Positions 1 through 9,912 are shown, numbered from the stretch's first letter. The stretch is DNA of 23,890 nucleotides from Seminavis robusta (GCA_903772945.1 CAICTM010001715.1:1-23890); one strand, 5' to 3'. The notes: a model not told the origin generated them from the sequence alone. A program made the numbers and translations.

Positions 1-1216
1 GATGTTGTAGGTCACTGAAAGTAGCTCTCGAGTAGCCCACAAGATATCGATTCAAGAACTTATCGCGTGAAGATCTCACAGTCTACCTGTATGGACGAAA
101 CGTGTGCCCGAGATACAGGTAGGCCAACAACAAACTCTTCACAGTGCCAAAAAACCTTGACCAGTACCACCGGTACCGACTTTTAAACTTGTAGTCGGCC
201 AGCTATCTTGCTAGCTAGACACTTGTACACCGTAGGGGGGAAACGGCTGACTTGGATGCTGCTATGCTTGAAGAGTTACATGTAAGGTTGTACAGTGTGT
301 AGCTCGCTAGCTAAAATGGCTAGCTAGGCCTGAGAGAAGCAAGGTTTCGTCCATCAATGCTCCTGATGTCTCGCTGTGGATATTCAGCCAGACGGCTGAA
401 CTGGTCCGGCGATTACGTGGAGGACCGTGGGCTGCGGTTATATCAACGCGTACGCTAGCTGTAGGAACACAAGTTGACGCCTTCCTTCCTCGGTTTGCAT
501 ATATTCCCCCAATCGATGTGGACCAGCCAGGATAGACTCCTCGCCACTCTATCTATTCATTTCTGTACTAGCTAGCCACGGTACATCCGTTAGGAAGGAA
601 AGGGCTGACTGATGCATTCTTCCTGCCTTGGTTCACTTGCTTCTGAGCCACAAGGGATGCATGCAGATCCTGCTCCCAAAATGGCCCGGAAATTCTAGCA
701 AAAGATGCCCTAATAGCTGCCCTTTTAGTTCAACTGGTGCTGGAGCTAGCAGTTGTTATAAATCCAGTGCTGGGGCCAACCATCCATTGAAGTGATTGCT
801 GCAGTGCTGGGGCCAAGTGTTATCCTGGCTGCTCTAGTGGTTGGTGGCTATCCTGCCAACGAAAACGGAGGTTCAGCTGGGCTGATAGGCAACCGCCAGT
901 AAAAAACAAAATGAGACCGGCGAGCATCTGTTCCAGCCATGTCGTCCAGTCGGGAAAGTCATTTTTCTTCCGCCGAGCCTTGTGGCGTTCTTGCCTCATT
1001 GTTACCCTCGACGCTCCCCGAGTCAAAGGTCATGAAACCATCAACGAAGAAACACGCTACCTTTCTCATCCGGTGGTGAACCCAATGCTTCTCGCATCAC
1101 AGTGTCCTACTTACCCACCCGCACTGGGTACCTCAGTCGTTGCTAGCTTGAGAAGTAAGATTTCCATGGGAGATCAGCCAACCACGTTCTCATCGTGGAT
1201 TCTGAAATGCAGCTAA
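1..1216. other. Intergenic region, no gene seen
   Basis: No reading frame here looks like a conserved protein. The longest ATG frame (911-1216, plus, 101 codons) is low in complexity and matches no family I know. The stretch contains scattered GCTAGC/CTAGCTAG words (for example near 190-215, 300-330 and 565-580) and a 15-nt direct repeat (765-779 and 802-816). The last part must include the 3' untranslated region of the minus-strand PDAT gene that ends at 1217. Confidence 0.6.
765..816. repeat. Short direct repeat, two copies 37 nt apart
   Basis: The 15-mer CAGTGCTGGGGCCAA occurs at 765-779 and again at 802-816. A related word (GGTGCTGGAGCTAG) lies just upstream near 737. It may be the trace of a small local duplication. 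No function is evident. Confidence 0.6.
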
Positions 1217-3384
1217 CTATTTACTCTCTTCAAGTTGTCGTCTGCGTTTGTTGGCACGAACCTGCTCGGTGATTTCTTCAATATTGGACACAATCCGCGG
1301 CTCTACGGTTTCACCCAAGGCAATCTTGATCATATCCTCCAACGCTTCGTAGTTACCCAACAAGTCGCAATGTTCACTCGATTCGGGTCCTTGTCGCATT
1401 GGATCGTCCACCTGGAACGATCCTCTATGTTCGTACTCTCGAGTAACGATTCTGGAATTACCAGGATTCAGAGGGTTCGCCTCTGCCTCTTTTGACACTT
1501 GTTTCCAACCCTCGGCACACATGTACCCCAAGGATACCAACGGCACAGTGCCATCTCCAATGGCGGTTCGAACACTCCACATGAGACTTTCGGAAGGATC
1601 GTCCTTGATGGTATCATTCATGACAAAGGGCACATCTTCGCCATCAACAAACTCTTGTCGTCGATAATGAAAGATTCGTTCCGTGGGTAGTCCTACACCA
1701 TACATGCAATACACATTGAGGGATGGTGCAAAGGGTAATCCGCTCTTGGTTGGATCATTCCAATCGCCAAGACTTTCTGTGGTCAACGACTCGGGACCAT
1801 GATGCCCTTGTTTCCATTCGGACAGGTATTCCATGACGTCCTTGAAAGACCACGTTGCTTTGGCCGCAAATTTGTTTACGAGTGGACTCTCATATTGTGG
1901 TACCTCCGTGTCGGTGAATGTCAAAAAGGGAGTAAGGGTGGGTTCCCCAGCAGATTGTTTGTCCACACAGTGATTTCCGCGTAGGACCTTGTTGGGTCCA
2001 CAATTGACATCGGCGGCAACGCCCCAAATGTCGTCTCCACCCTAAGATAGAAAGAAAGGAAAGCAGTATACGAAATTAGACGAAGAACATGTCCATGCCA
2101 TTCGTACGCCCGGCTCATCCAATTGCCATTCGTACGTTCCTTGGGTGTCATGCCCCAAAGAGAGGACCACGAACTCCACAATTCGTGACGTCGTTGTCGT
2201 CCAAAAATACCTTCAATGAGGGACCCAACGGGATTGAGCATATTGGTATCTTTCATTTCTCCCGACAACAACGCCGATGCTGCCTTGGGGATCCCCAACA
2301 AGGGCCCCGCCAGGTCCACGTAGGCATGAATATATCGTTCGACCCAATCATCGCCACCTCCACCACCCCCTTCTTCCTTTGGTTTTCCGACCCAAACCAA
2401 AAAGAAAAAGACTTTGGGGGCTCCCATGGAATGTCCCATAATGACGGCCTTTTTCCCGGAGAAATCCACAAAAGATTCAATTTTGGTTTTGAGTTTGGAA
2501 AAGTGTCCATCTCGCTGTTGCATCAATGGGTAGGACAATCGCCAATCGTACGATACCATATCCATATTGGATCCATCGTAGCCCACGGCGGCCAAATTGC
2601 GAATGACCCGATCCCAGACCCAAAAGGCCGACGTCCAAAAATCGGCCGATTCGAATCCTTGCGACGGTCGCAATCGAATGCCATCGGGATCGAGACCGGT
2701 AATCGGATCGAGACTCAAGTGTTGTTTCCAACATTCGGAATCTTGCGCAAATGATCGAAACGTTTCGAGAGATCCCCAGATTTTGCGTCGAAAGAATGCG
2801 ACGGCACAGTCGTGACCTTCCCACAATTCCAAGCCCGACGTGACAAATCCCGGGACCATGAATACCGGATGTCTCGCGATGGTAGTGTCAACTCGTTCCA
2901 GTGCCATGCGATGGCCAATGATGGCGCTGGATTTTGAGGAGGATTCAGATGCCGTTCGAATGGATGTTTGAATGTTGTTCCAGGTTTCTCGAAATCGTGT
3001 AGTGTTAATACCAGGGTCATCGAGTAATTCGAGAATGTTTCCAAAATAGTGCTGATAATTGCCCAGTACGACTTGTTGCGCCTGCGCGACGGTAGTCGAT
3101 GCCGTCGTACTAATGAGCTCCATCTGTTCCGGGGAAATATTTCGAGACGATTGGTACACCACAGCCGCCAACACGGCCAACACGGCCACCAAGATACCAC
3201 CGTACACTGCCATATTGGACTGCTTACCACTGCTGCTACTACTAGTATCGGTAGTACTTGCAGAAGAAGCGCTCTTCTGTTCTTCTTTCTTCATGTTGCT
3301 GCCGCTATCTGCGGTACCATCGTCAGCAGCAGCAGCCGTGCTGGACGCAGTCTTCTTCTTGTCCTTCTTCTTGTCCTTCGCCAT
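1217..3384 (-). CDS. PDAT: Phospholipid:diacylglycerol acyltransferase (PDAT), LCAT-fold, two exons
   Basis: PDAT moves an acyl group from a phospholipid to diacylglycerol, giving triacylglycerol and lysophospholipid, normally at the ER membrane. Exon 1 is 3384-2089 and exon 2 is 2041-1217, with a 47-nt GT-AG intron at 2042-2088 in phase 0. Splicing restores the conserved W-H-G-H/G-G-D-D-I-W-G junction and gives 706 residues, normal for algal PDATs. Seen: a Lys-rich and Ser/Thr/Ala-rich N-terminus (1-57), one hydrophobic span (about 58-77), the lid region with R-K-I-W-G-S, the block LDPITGLDPDGIRLRPSQGF, Y-D-W-R-L, the nucleophile elbow G-H-S-M-G (Ser319), G-D-G-T-V-P-L (Asp595) and E-H-C-D-L-L-G-N (His656). 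The predicted triad is therefore complete. A poly-Gly insert (about 339-344) is unusual. The start is the first in-frame ATG; the frame stays open upstream to about 3477 without another ATG. The N-terminal anchor with a large C-terminal domain fits the family. Family assignment is very secure; subcellular location is inferred. Confidence 0.95.
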
Positions 3385-3657
3385 GACCTCTTGCTCGAAT
3401 GTGCTGATCGGTTGGAAATCTTTTGGCAGCAAATCTTTTGGTTGCAAATCTTTTGGTTCAGAAAAAGTGCACTGTTCTTCCTATTTACCGTATAGTAGCC
3501 CAAGGGAAGTCCTTCTAACTGGCGCCTACGGTACCATCATCTGTCATGTTGCAGTTGTGGCTGAAAAGATTTTATTTTATTCCGGTCTGTCAGTCTCCTT
3601 TGGTTCTGCTCCCTTGTTCGGTTTCTCTTCTTTGGTAGTCTACAGTACGATCTCGAC
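3385..3657. promoter_or_regulatory. Shared divergent upstream region of PDAT and the cyclase pseudogene
   Basis: Only 273 nt separate the ATG of PDAT (minus) from the first ATG of the cyclase pseudogene (plus), so the two 5' regions must overlap or lie very close. I see no clear TATA box. An AT-rich tract lies at about 3565-3583. A palindromic CRE-type word, TGACGTCA, lies just outside this interval at 3678-3685. A bidirectional promoter is inferred from geometry only. Confidence 0.35.
3416..3456 (-). repeat. 15-nt tandem repeat (about 3 units) upstream of the PDAT start
   Basis: The word AAATCTTTTGG (plus-strand reading) recurs at 3416, 3431 and 3446, with a period of 15 nt. Because 15 is a multiple of three and the PDAT frame is open here, the repeat would read as a five-residue repeat (P-K-D-L/F-x) if it were translated. 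It lies upstream of the first ATG, so it is more likely part of the 5' untranslated region. An AG at about 3478 on the minus strand could also be a splice acceptor for an upstream exon. Confidence 0.55.
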
Positions 3658-5153
3658 ATGTTGTTGTTTGACACCGCTGACGTCAGATGGTTGATTCGTG
3701 GATACAAACAATACCTGCAAGGCTGTGAAGGTGGTGCAGCTCCACATTGGATTTTCCACCTGATGACACCTCTTATCTTTACTGTGACACTGGCATCTGT
3801 CTTTCTCTTCACATGCATGGTGTTCATTGCTTTTGATTACGCTGTACTTTGTTGAACATCGACAAAAGGCTGTCATGAAGTCTGCTCAACAGTCTGGCAA
3901 ACTGGTGTCTAGTCTCTTTCCGGAAGATGTCCGAAAGCAACTCTATCAGGAAGAGGAAGCCAAAGTCAGATCAAAGGAGAATGAAAAGGGGTGGCTTATT
4001 AGATCCAGCACCGCTGGAGGACATTATGATTCTGGTGGAGCAGAAGGTCTGACTGCCAAACAGGCCATTGCCCACTACTATGATGATACCACAATCTTCT
4101 TTATGGATTTGGCAGTTGAGTCTAAAAAATAGTGTTCCAAGAGTAGGCACTTCGTTTGGCGTGATGATTTGGTCATGATTGTTGGATTGTACAGAGAGCT
4201 CATACAATTGCTTTCTCTTCCACTTCTAGGTTTCACAAAGTGGAGCTCCACTCGAACACATGTGGAAGTCTTTGAACTTTTGGAGGCACTCTATGGGCAG
4301 TTCGACAGGATTGCGGACAAGCTTAATGTGTTTAAAGGTACAACATTGGCCGCCAGAATGTGTTCTCCTCGGGATTCTATCTAACTTCACTTCATTCTAT
4401 TTCCTCTCCCAGTCGAAACCATTGGGGATTGCAGGTGCACATATAGTTTGTGTCATCATCCTTCTTTTGCATCTGACACAAATCCTTTTCTCACTATCCC
4501 TCTGCAGTCGCTGTCACTGGGCTTCCAGAAGCACAGCCGGAACATGCCCTGATCATGACCAAGTTTGCTCAAACCTGCATGCGGAAGTTTCACCCTGTTC
4601 TTGTATCTTTGTCCCCTACTCTGGGGGATGATACCCTAAATGTCCAGATGAGGGTTGGCATGCATTCAGGACCTGTGACAGGAGGTTTGTTGCGTGGCAA
4701 GAAGGCCAGGTTCCAGCTCTTTGGTGACAGCGTCAACACAGCGTCTCAAATGGAAAGGTATGTCAAATTCTCTGGTGTATCATTTTCCACTGTTGCTGAG
4801 AAGCAACGAGCTAACTACATACATGGCTCTCTCTGCATTGAAAACAGCAATGGTCAGCCCGGAAGGATCCACGCCTCGGCAACGACTGCCACTGAACTCC
4901 AAAAGCTTGGCAAGGCAGAATGGCTGACTTTGCGAGAAGACAAGATCACTGCCAAGGGGAAAGGTCTCATGACAACGTATTGGGTGAACCCCGGGGGATC
5001 AGCGATGACGACGACGAAACTGTGAGTGTTGTTTCAACCCGTAGTTCGACTTCCCAGATGGGAGATTTCCCATTGAGTGAGTCCTTTGACCTGGAGTCGG
5101 GGGCTGCACCTTCGGCTGACAATCTTGAAGAGCTGCATTCCATTGATGTCTAG
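3658..5153 (+). pseudogene. Membrane-anchored class III (guanylate-type) cyclase, decayed
   Basis: Class III cyclases make cGMP or cAMP from GTP or ATP. Seen in order: a hydrophobic span (F-H-L-M-T-P-L-I to F-I-A-F-D-Y), the linker VEHRQKAVM and SSLFPEDVRKQLY, then cyclase motifs F-F-M-D-L-A-G-F-T-K-W-S-S, V-F-K-V-E-T-I-G-D-C, V-A-V-T-G-L-P-E, V-G-M-H-S-G-P-V, F-G-D-S-V-N-T-A-S-Q-M-E-S and G-K-G-L-M-T-T-Y-W-V. Both metal-binding Asp and the Glu typical of GTP specificity are present. Likely introns: about 4115-4229, 4338-4412, roughly 4431-4507, and 4758-4847 (90 nt, stop-free). Damage: a 7-nt excess near 3845-3854 breaks the frame; the junctions of introns 1 and 3 do not keep frame with GT-AG sites; a one-nucleotide shortfall in the C/G run at 4985-4995 moves the tail into another frame, which is then open to 5153; and the catalytic Arg of N-T-A-S-R is Gln (codon 4747-4749). 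No ectodomain or kinase precedes it. It could be a working gene only if several of these were sequencing errors. Confidence 0.83.
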
Positions 5154-5752
5154 CTAGATAGGTTGACTCAAGCTCCTCCAACTGTGCTGGGACAACCGCT
5201 AGTCGTGGCGATCTTCCGTTTTTGTTGTTGGCAGGTCCAGGATGACAGTTGAACTACCTGGTAAAGATAACTTTTCACATATATAATACATACATGATCG
5301 TTTCACATGAGGCTTGCTAGCTAGCTATCATTGGAGAGTTGTGAGGGCATCCGGACCACACGCACCTCGCCTACCACAGCCAGTGATTTACAGTTGGAGC
5401 GGTACAAGAGTGCACATTACTCGCGCTGAGTAATTCCTGACACCGTCCCAAGCAGCGCGTTGGTCTGGCTCCTGGTCATTCAGCGCATTGTATTCCGTGA
5501 AGGGTTTTTGACTCTTGGGCATGACCGCATCACGACGTGCTTCTTGCGTCGGGCCATGACCATGGAGCATGGATGGTTGCATGGGACTACGGGAGCAGTA
5601 CGACTATTTATTTTTGTCTCTGAAACGATGTCCCGGTCGCATTGAAGGTTAAGCAGAATTTTGCTCTACCAGTTCCTCGACATGAATACGGCACGAGCTA
5701 GATGCCAAATGGACAGCGTCGGCAAACCTTGTAGGGAACTCTCCAAACTGTT
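5154..5752. other. Intergenic region, no supported gene
   Basis: This holds the 3' flank of the cyclase pseudogene and short CTAGCTAG words (about 5316-5330). A 64-codon minus frame (5582-5388) starts with ATG and has a mixed, protein-like composition, but I recognise no motif and do not call it a gene. Confidence 0.5.
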
Positions 5753-6230
5753 CTAACACGCACAGCTTTTTAGAACCTCAGGGTGTCGATCAATCTGGTG
5801 TACGGTAGGATTCGAATCCGAAGGGTACCGCCCTTTCACCACTCTCGTGCATTCGGTTGTGCATTCAGGATGGCCATACACAGCCCCCGCTCCTATACTT
5901 GAATTGGCATGATTTGGAGGTGGGATTGCATCGAAATCCATTGCGACGGGAAGACTCAGGCTGATTCCTTGGCCATCCGAGACAAAGCAAAGGTTCGCAG
6001 CATTGGCGCAGTCATTCATGTTGTCACAGTAGATGTCTCGAATGGGAATGTCGATGTTAGCCCGGTTCAAGATGACATGGTTGTGGACTGACTCCTTGGT
6101 CAACCCCTGTTGAAGTGTTCGCTGGTCTCAATTGTGAGGATGCTCTCTGCATTTACATCAATAGAATGATACGTCAAATCTCCGAAAATTGCATCATGTT
6201 CCCGAGCCGGTGACGATCTCTTTCTAAAGC
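5753..6230 (-). pseudogene. Possible remnant of a secreted Cys-containing protein gene
   Basis: The minus strand has two protein-like segments that are open in different frames and meet in a run of G near 6107-6113. The upstream one (about 6230-6110) includes G-D-L-T-Y-H-S-I-D-V and S-I-L-T-I-E-T-S-E-H-F-N-R-G. The downstream one (6103-5753, 116 codons, no ATG of its own) includes D-I-Y-C-D-N-M-N-D-C-A-N-A-A and G-R-Y-P-S-D-S-N-P-T-V-H-Q. One missing nucleotide in the G run would join them. The Cys pairs and polar composition suggest an extracellular protein. I do not recognise the family, and I see neither a start nor a signal peptide. It may be a decayed gene, an exon set with unseen introns, or chance. 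Confidence 0.35.
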
Positions 6231-7493
6231 AATGTCAAACTCGACACTGTGACACTGCAGTTGATTAGCCAAGCAGTTCCACCCCAAACGTGTTCGTAAT
6301 CTTGACTTTGGTTAATAAAAACTGAGCCAATCTGATGCTCGTGCATCAAAAGTATGACCCGTGCTGCTGAGTGCTTCCTCAATGAGTCGAGTCGAGTCGA
6401 GTCAACGGTCAACGACGAAGGCACCGAGGTAGACGCTGTTTTCATAGTATCCAGCCAGCAGCTATACGGTAGCTACGGTGGGCCCACCAGCCACCAGCTC
6501 ATGCGCAGGATTTGGCGTTGTCATTTTGCTTGGGTTTGGACGCAGCATGCAGGTGGGGCTTTCGCATGGGGTCGCATAATATGCATAATACGGTAGTACA
6601 GCACCATCAGCAGCCCAAAACAGAAAAAGGCACGACCAAGCATATTTTTCTATCTAGCTAGACTAGCTCACTAGCTGTGTCCACAATTCCCGCCCTGTTT
6701 TGTTGGAGAGTTGCTTCTTGGAGATGGCTGGTCTTGCTTCACGAGCCGTCTGCTGCGGCGGCTGGGCTGGTATTGACGCTGTCTCCAAGTGGGGTTCTGT
6801 CTGCGAGCTTACTGACTTGTTGCTTGCGACGTGAAAGAAGATTTATGAGGTGTTCTGCTCTGTACGGTATAGATCCGATAGGTAAGCCCGCATCATAATA
6901 ATAGAGCGAAGCAAAGCTCAAGTTCCACCATGCCCGTAGCCTACAGCAAGGACGTGAAAGCTGTCCGGAAACTTCTGGATGGGAGGAGGACCTTTCTCCA
7001 AAACCGTTGTTGAATGATTCGATTCAAGCAATCCTTGGACTAACTAACTACCGGTGGTAACTGCACTCGTGGCTGGCTGAACAGCAAGCAGGAAGGCCAG
7101 CTGCATCCAACGATCACCCCATCATGTCATGGCCCGTAACCCCCCATGGAACAGCTAGCTACCGTACTACTACAACAATGATACTATATTTTGTCGTGTG
7201 AGTGCAACGGTATGCATTGGTGGCGCTTGCTCATCGGGGCCTTCTTCTAACGGTAGCAAAGTGTCAACGGTTGTACGGTTCCATCTAGCTAGCTAGCTTT
7301 TGCATTCATTCATTCAGCTTGCGCTGCGCCACCAAGCAAGCATGAAAGCTTGAATTGGGTACTATTCAATAGTAGTATCATAGGTTCTGACAAGCCCAAC
7401 AACCTATCATACTAGCTAGCTAGCTCGATGGATAACAACCAGCAATGTTTACTTCTGCTCTGATGAGCTTCTGGCTGGTGACATCTTTCTCTC
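6231..7493. other. Intergenic region with simple repeats
   Basis: No supported gene. It contains the (GAGTC)4 microsatellite at 6384-6403 and several GCTAGC/CTAGCTAG tracts (about 6651-6675, 7284-7300 and 7412-7425). The last part presumably carries the promoter and 5' untranslated region of the membrane-protein gene that follows. I see no distinct TATA box. Confidence 0.5.
6384..6403. repeat. (GAGTC)4 pentanucleotide microsatellite
   Basis: Four exact units of GAGTC. The same pentamer, on the opposite strand, forms the (GACTC)5 array at 13918-13942, and shorter runs occur near 11507-11519 and 22103-22112. Confidence 0.9.
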
Positions 7494-7808
7494 ATGCATG
7501 TGGACAGCCCTATCAAAGCGGCACGAAGCGATGAAAATGAACGAAAATGTGAGTGGGTGCAGCTCCTAAAGTTGGGCCGTCTTCGAAAGTCCCAAAGATA
7601 CTTAAGAGCCAGATTTGCAGTCCTGCCAAAACAGGGAGAGGGTTATCTTGGAATGCCTCCACTCCATTCTCAACCGACGCGGATGACTTTTTCTCTTGTC
7701 CAAAATAACCATTATTTGCCCATGGCGAAAGAAAGACCCACGACGTTCACAACATCAATAAAACAAACACAATACAGTAAAACAAACACAATCAGTCATA
7801 TCATCAGC

Positions 7809-9458
7809 ATGATAAAAAGTCGCAGAAGCCGTCGTGGGAATGCTAGCAGTAGTAGCAACAGCATGGATGGTGGTTGGAACAAGCCAAGCCTGTTTATGGG
7901 AATGATGATTGGCATGTCGGCCATGGCCATGATTTTGCGAATACGAGATTCGACATCCGATCTCAATTATTGGAATGACTTGATGATTGCTAGTACTACC
8001 AATAGTGATACGCCCAGCACAACCAGCACAAGCACAAGCACGAGAACACTACATAAAAAGAACAGTGTCCAATTACGCCCCGCCCATCCTGCTTTTTCCG
8101 ACACGTGGGACGATTTTCAACGGATCGAAGCGGAACAAACCGGCCGCGTCGTGGGTCCTCGCACCGATCCTCCATTACCCGACCGAATGGTCCATTTTCT
8201 CGATCTGACGCAACTCGCCGAACACGATGCATTCGCAGCATCGTGGTTGCAATCGCGAGAGCAGTTCCAGAGTATGAAATTGGACGATATTGGAATTTGC
8301 GAAGATGCGGCCTTTTTTGCGTATTCGAAAGATGATCGATGGTCCAAATTGCGCATGACGGCCGATTGGCTCGACTTTTCGATTGAACATTTGAGTAAGT
8401 GGTATGTCATGATGAATCCATACGACAATGAGATTCCCTTGCAGAATGCTTTGAAAAAATTGGAACACTATGTCCAAAGAGGCCCTCAGTATCCCGTACC
8501 CAAAGAACCGGCACTACAACAAACCATTGCCGTTATTGCGTTCATGGCATACAAGAATAAAATGGCACAAGAAAAAGCCAATCAACTTACGACACGCAAT
8601 TTAGCAGCAACGGTGGAATCCTTGCGACGAGCCGGTATGGGACGGGTCGTCGTCGTGGGCATGAAGGGAGATGACGATCGCAAATTGGCACAAGAAGCGT
8701 TTGCATTGGTCCAAAAGTCCGTCGGGAGTGGCATTCAACAAACCAAATATGGAAGTGATATCACACAGGTGGGACACATGCAAGTGGCGTTTTGTGATGG
8801 ACGTCCCGAAGATTCCAAAACCCAATTTGTCGATGTCAATGTCCCCAAGGCGGCATTGGTGGGATTGCGGAATGCCTTTTTGGCCGCCGAACGGGGTGAC
8901 GTGGATACTGCCAAACCATTTTTGGGTGACAATACCACACCCGATTATTGGAAATACGTCTACTTGACAGAACCCGATTCGATTCTAAACACGCGTCCCC
9001 ACACACTCCAAATGTTGCAACAATCTGCCGATTTGGGACGGGTCATTGTCCCGCATCGCTTCCAACCCATTCCCCACGAAACCGATGTCCACGGAACCCA
9101 AAATCGAGATTTGTATTTGCCCCATGCCGGTGATTTTTACGGTGTCATTGAATTGGATGCACTTTCGTTGCATCCGGACAAGTGTTGCGACGAAGCCAAA
9201 GGACCGAAATTCAAACCGGGATTGCCCCCCAATTTTCCCGATTGTGGTAATTTCTGGTACATGTGTGGATTTACATCGCATATTCCCAAAACTGAACGAT
9301 CGCACGATCGACTCAAACAATACAAACTCATTCGATTGTTACAAGGGACGCAGTTCGTCTTGTTGGCCAGTCAAGAACATGGACGACGGTGTCTGCCGAA
9401 ACGGGAAATGAATGACAATGTGTGTGCCCTTCCAGATGTTAAGGCGGCGAGTAGCTAG
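7809..9458 (+). CDS. Uncharacterised type II membrane protein, possible Golgi/ER glycosyltransferase-like enzyme
   Basis: A single uninterrupted frame encodes 549 residues from the ATG at 7809. I chose this start because it places a basic stretch (K-S-R-R-S-R-R) before one hydrophobic segment (about residues 30-45, M-G-M-M-I-G-M-S-A-M-A-M-I-L), as in signal-anchored type II proteins. The frame is open back to an earlier ATG at 7494 (654 residues), but that extension looks like untranslated leader. After a Ser/Thr-rich stalk (about 62-80) comes a long soluble domain. It has a Rossmann-like strand G-R-V-V-V-V-G-M-K-G-D-D-D (about 278-290), an acidic motif Y-V-Y-L-T-E-P-D-S-I-L-N-T-R (about 383-396) and a Cys-rich C-terminal block with C-C-D-E, C-G-N-F-W-Y-M-C-G-F and E-H-G-R-R-C. 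The T-E-P-D motif followed by a conserved Cys block recalls GT-A glycosyltransferases, but this is inference and I cannot name a family. AATAAA lies 28 nt after the stop (9486-9491). Confidence 0.8.
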   Translation: MIKSRRSRRGNASSSSNSMDGGWNKPSLFMGMMIGMSAMAMILRIRDSTSDLNYWNDLMIASTTNSDTPSTTSTSTSTRTLHKKNSVQLRPAHPAFSDTWDDFQRIEAEQTGRVVGPRTDPPLPDRMVHFLDLTQLAEHDAFAASWLQSREQFQSMKLDDIGICEDAAFFAYSKDDRWSKLRMTADWLDFSIEHLSKWYVMMNPYDNEIPLQNALKKLEHYVQRGPQYPVPKEPALQQTIAVIAFMAYKNKMAQEKANQLTTRNLAATVESLRRAGMGRVVVVGMKGDDDRKLAQEAFALVQKSVGSGIQQTKYGSDITQVGHMQVAFCDGRPEDSKTQFVDVNVPKAALVGLRNAFLAAERGDVDTAKPFLGDNTTPDYWKYVYLTEPDSILNTRPHTLQMLQQSADLGRVIVPHRFQPIPHETDVHGTQNRDLYLPHAGDFYGVIELDALSLHPDKCCDEAKGPKFKPGLPPNFPDCGNFWYMCGFTSHIPKTERSHDRLKQYKLIRLLQGTQFVLLASQEHGRRCLPKREMNDNVCALPDVKAASS

Positions 9459-9912
9459 TGGTAGTAAAGAGTGAAAAATATCAACAATAAAAATGAAGCA
9501 TCCATCCAATCATAATACAACCCCCATCACTGTGGTGGGATCGAATCGAATCGAATCTATGGTTCGTGCTATTTTGACGTGCCGTATCATCTACAACTAT
9601 TTCCGAGGATTGAATCATTCAATCGAAAGGAATGATCTAAAAGAACAACTTGCGCGTCATCACTTCGGACTGTTTGCATGTCATTCTTAACAAACCTACC
9701 GTATTATCATGTATATATGTAGGCAGGCCACGAGCATTGTTCTGCAACAATCTTCTTTGGCAACCAACCTTGCAGCCGTGAGACTCAATCCGGCTAGATT
9801 AGGATCATTCTAGATCCAGTAGCTAGCTAGCTAGCTAGCTAGGTGCACAAGGAACAAAGGACAGATATGATGGTGCACAAGGAGAAACGACAAAAGTCAT
9901 GAAAGAAAGGGT
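9459..9912. other. Intergenic region with TAGC microsatellite
   Basis: 3' flank of the membrane-protein gene. It holds a candidate poly(A) signal (AATAAA, 9486-9491), a short TCGAA repeat (about 9541-9556), the (TAGC)5 array at 9820-9842, and the 12-mer GGTGCACAAGGA twice (about 9842 and 9872). No gene seen. Confidence 0.6.
9820..9842. repeat. (TAGC)n microsatellite
   Basis: Five TAGC units plus TAG. It is the longest of many CTAG/TAGC tracts spread over the window's non-coding DNA (for example about 7284-7300, 7412-7425 and 16227-16242). Confidence 0.9.

Noticed and set aside
911..1216. 101-codon plus-strand frame near the PDAT 3' end
   Set aside because: No motif or plausible composition; it overlaps the expected 3' untranslated region of PDAT.
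3049..3694. Long plus-strand frames antisense to the PDAT N-terminus
   Set aside because: They are the complement of the Ser/Ala/Lys-rich PDAT segment, and PDAT is well supported by motifs and splicing.
5790..5885. tRNA-like sequence on the minus strand (GATTCGAATCC near a possible acceptor pairing)
   Set aside because: The base pairs needed for a T-stem do not form around TTCGAAT, and there is no recognisable D-arm or anticodon arm. The GGATTCGAATCC word is simply a palindrome inside a protein-like frame.
7494..7808. N-terminal extension of the membrane protein to the ATG at 7494
   Set aside because: It would bury the signal anchor at residue 132, and its composition is unlike the rest of the protein. 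Not excluded, but less likely than the start at 7809.
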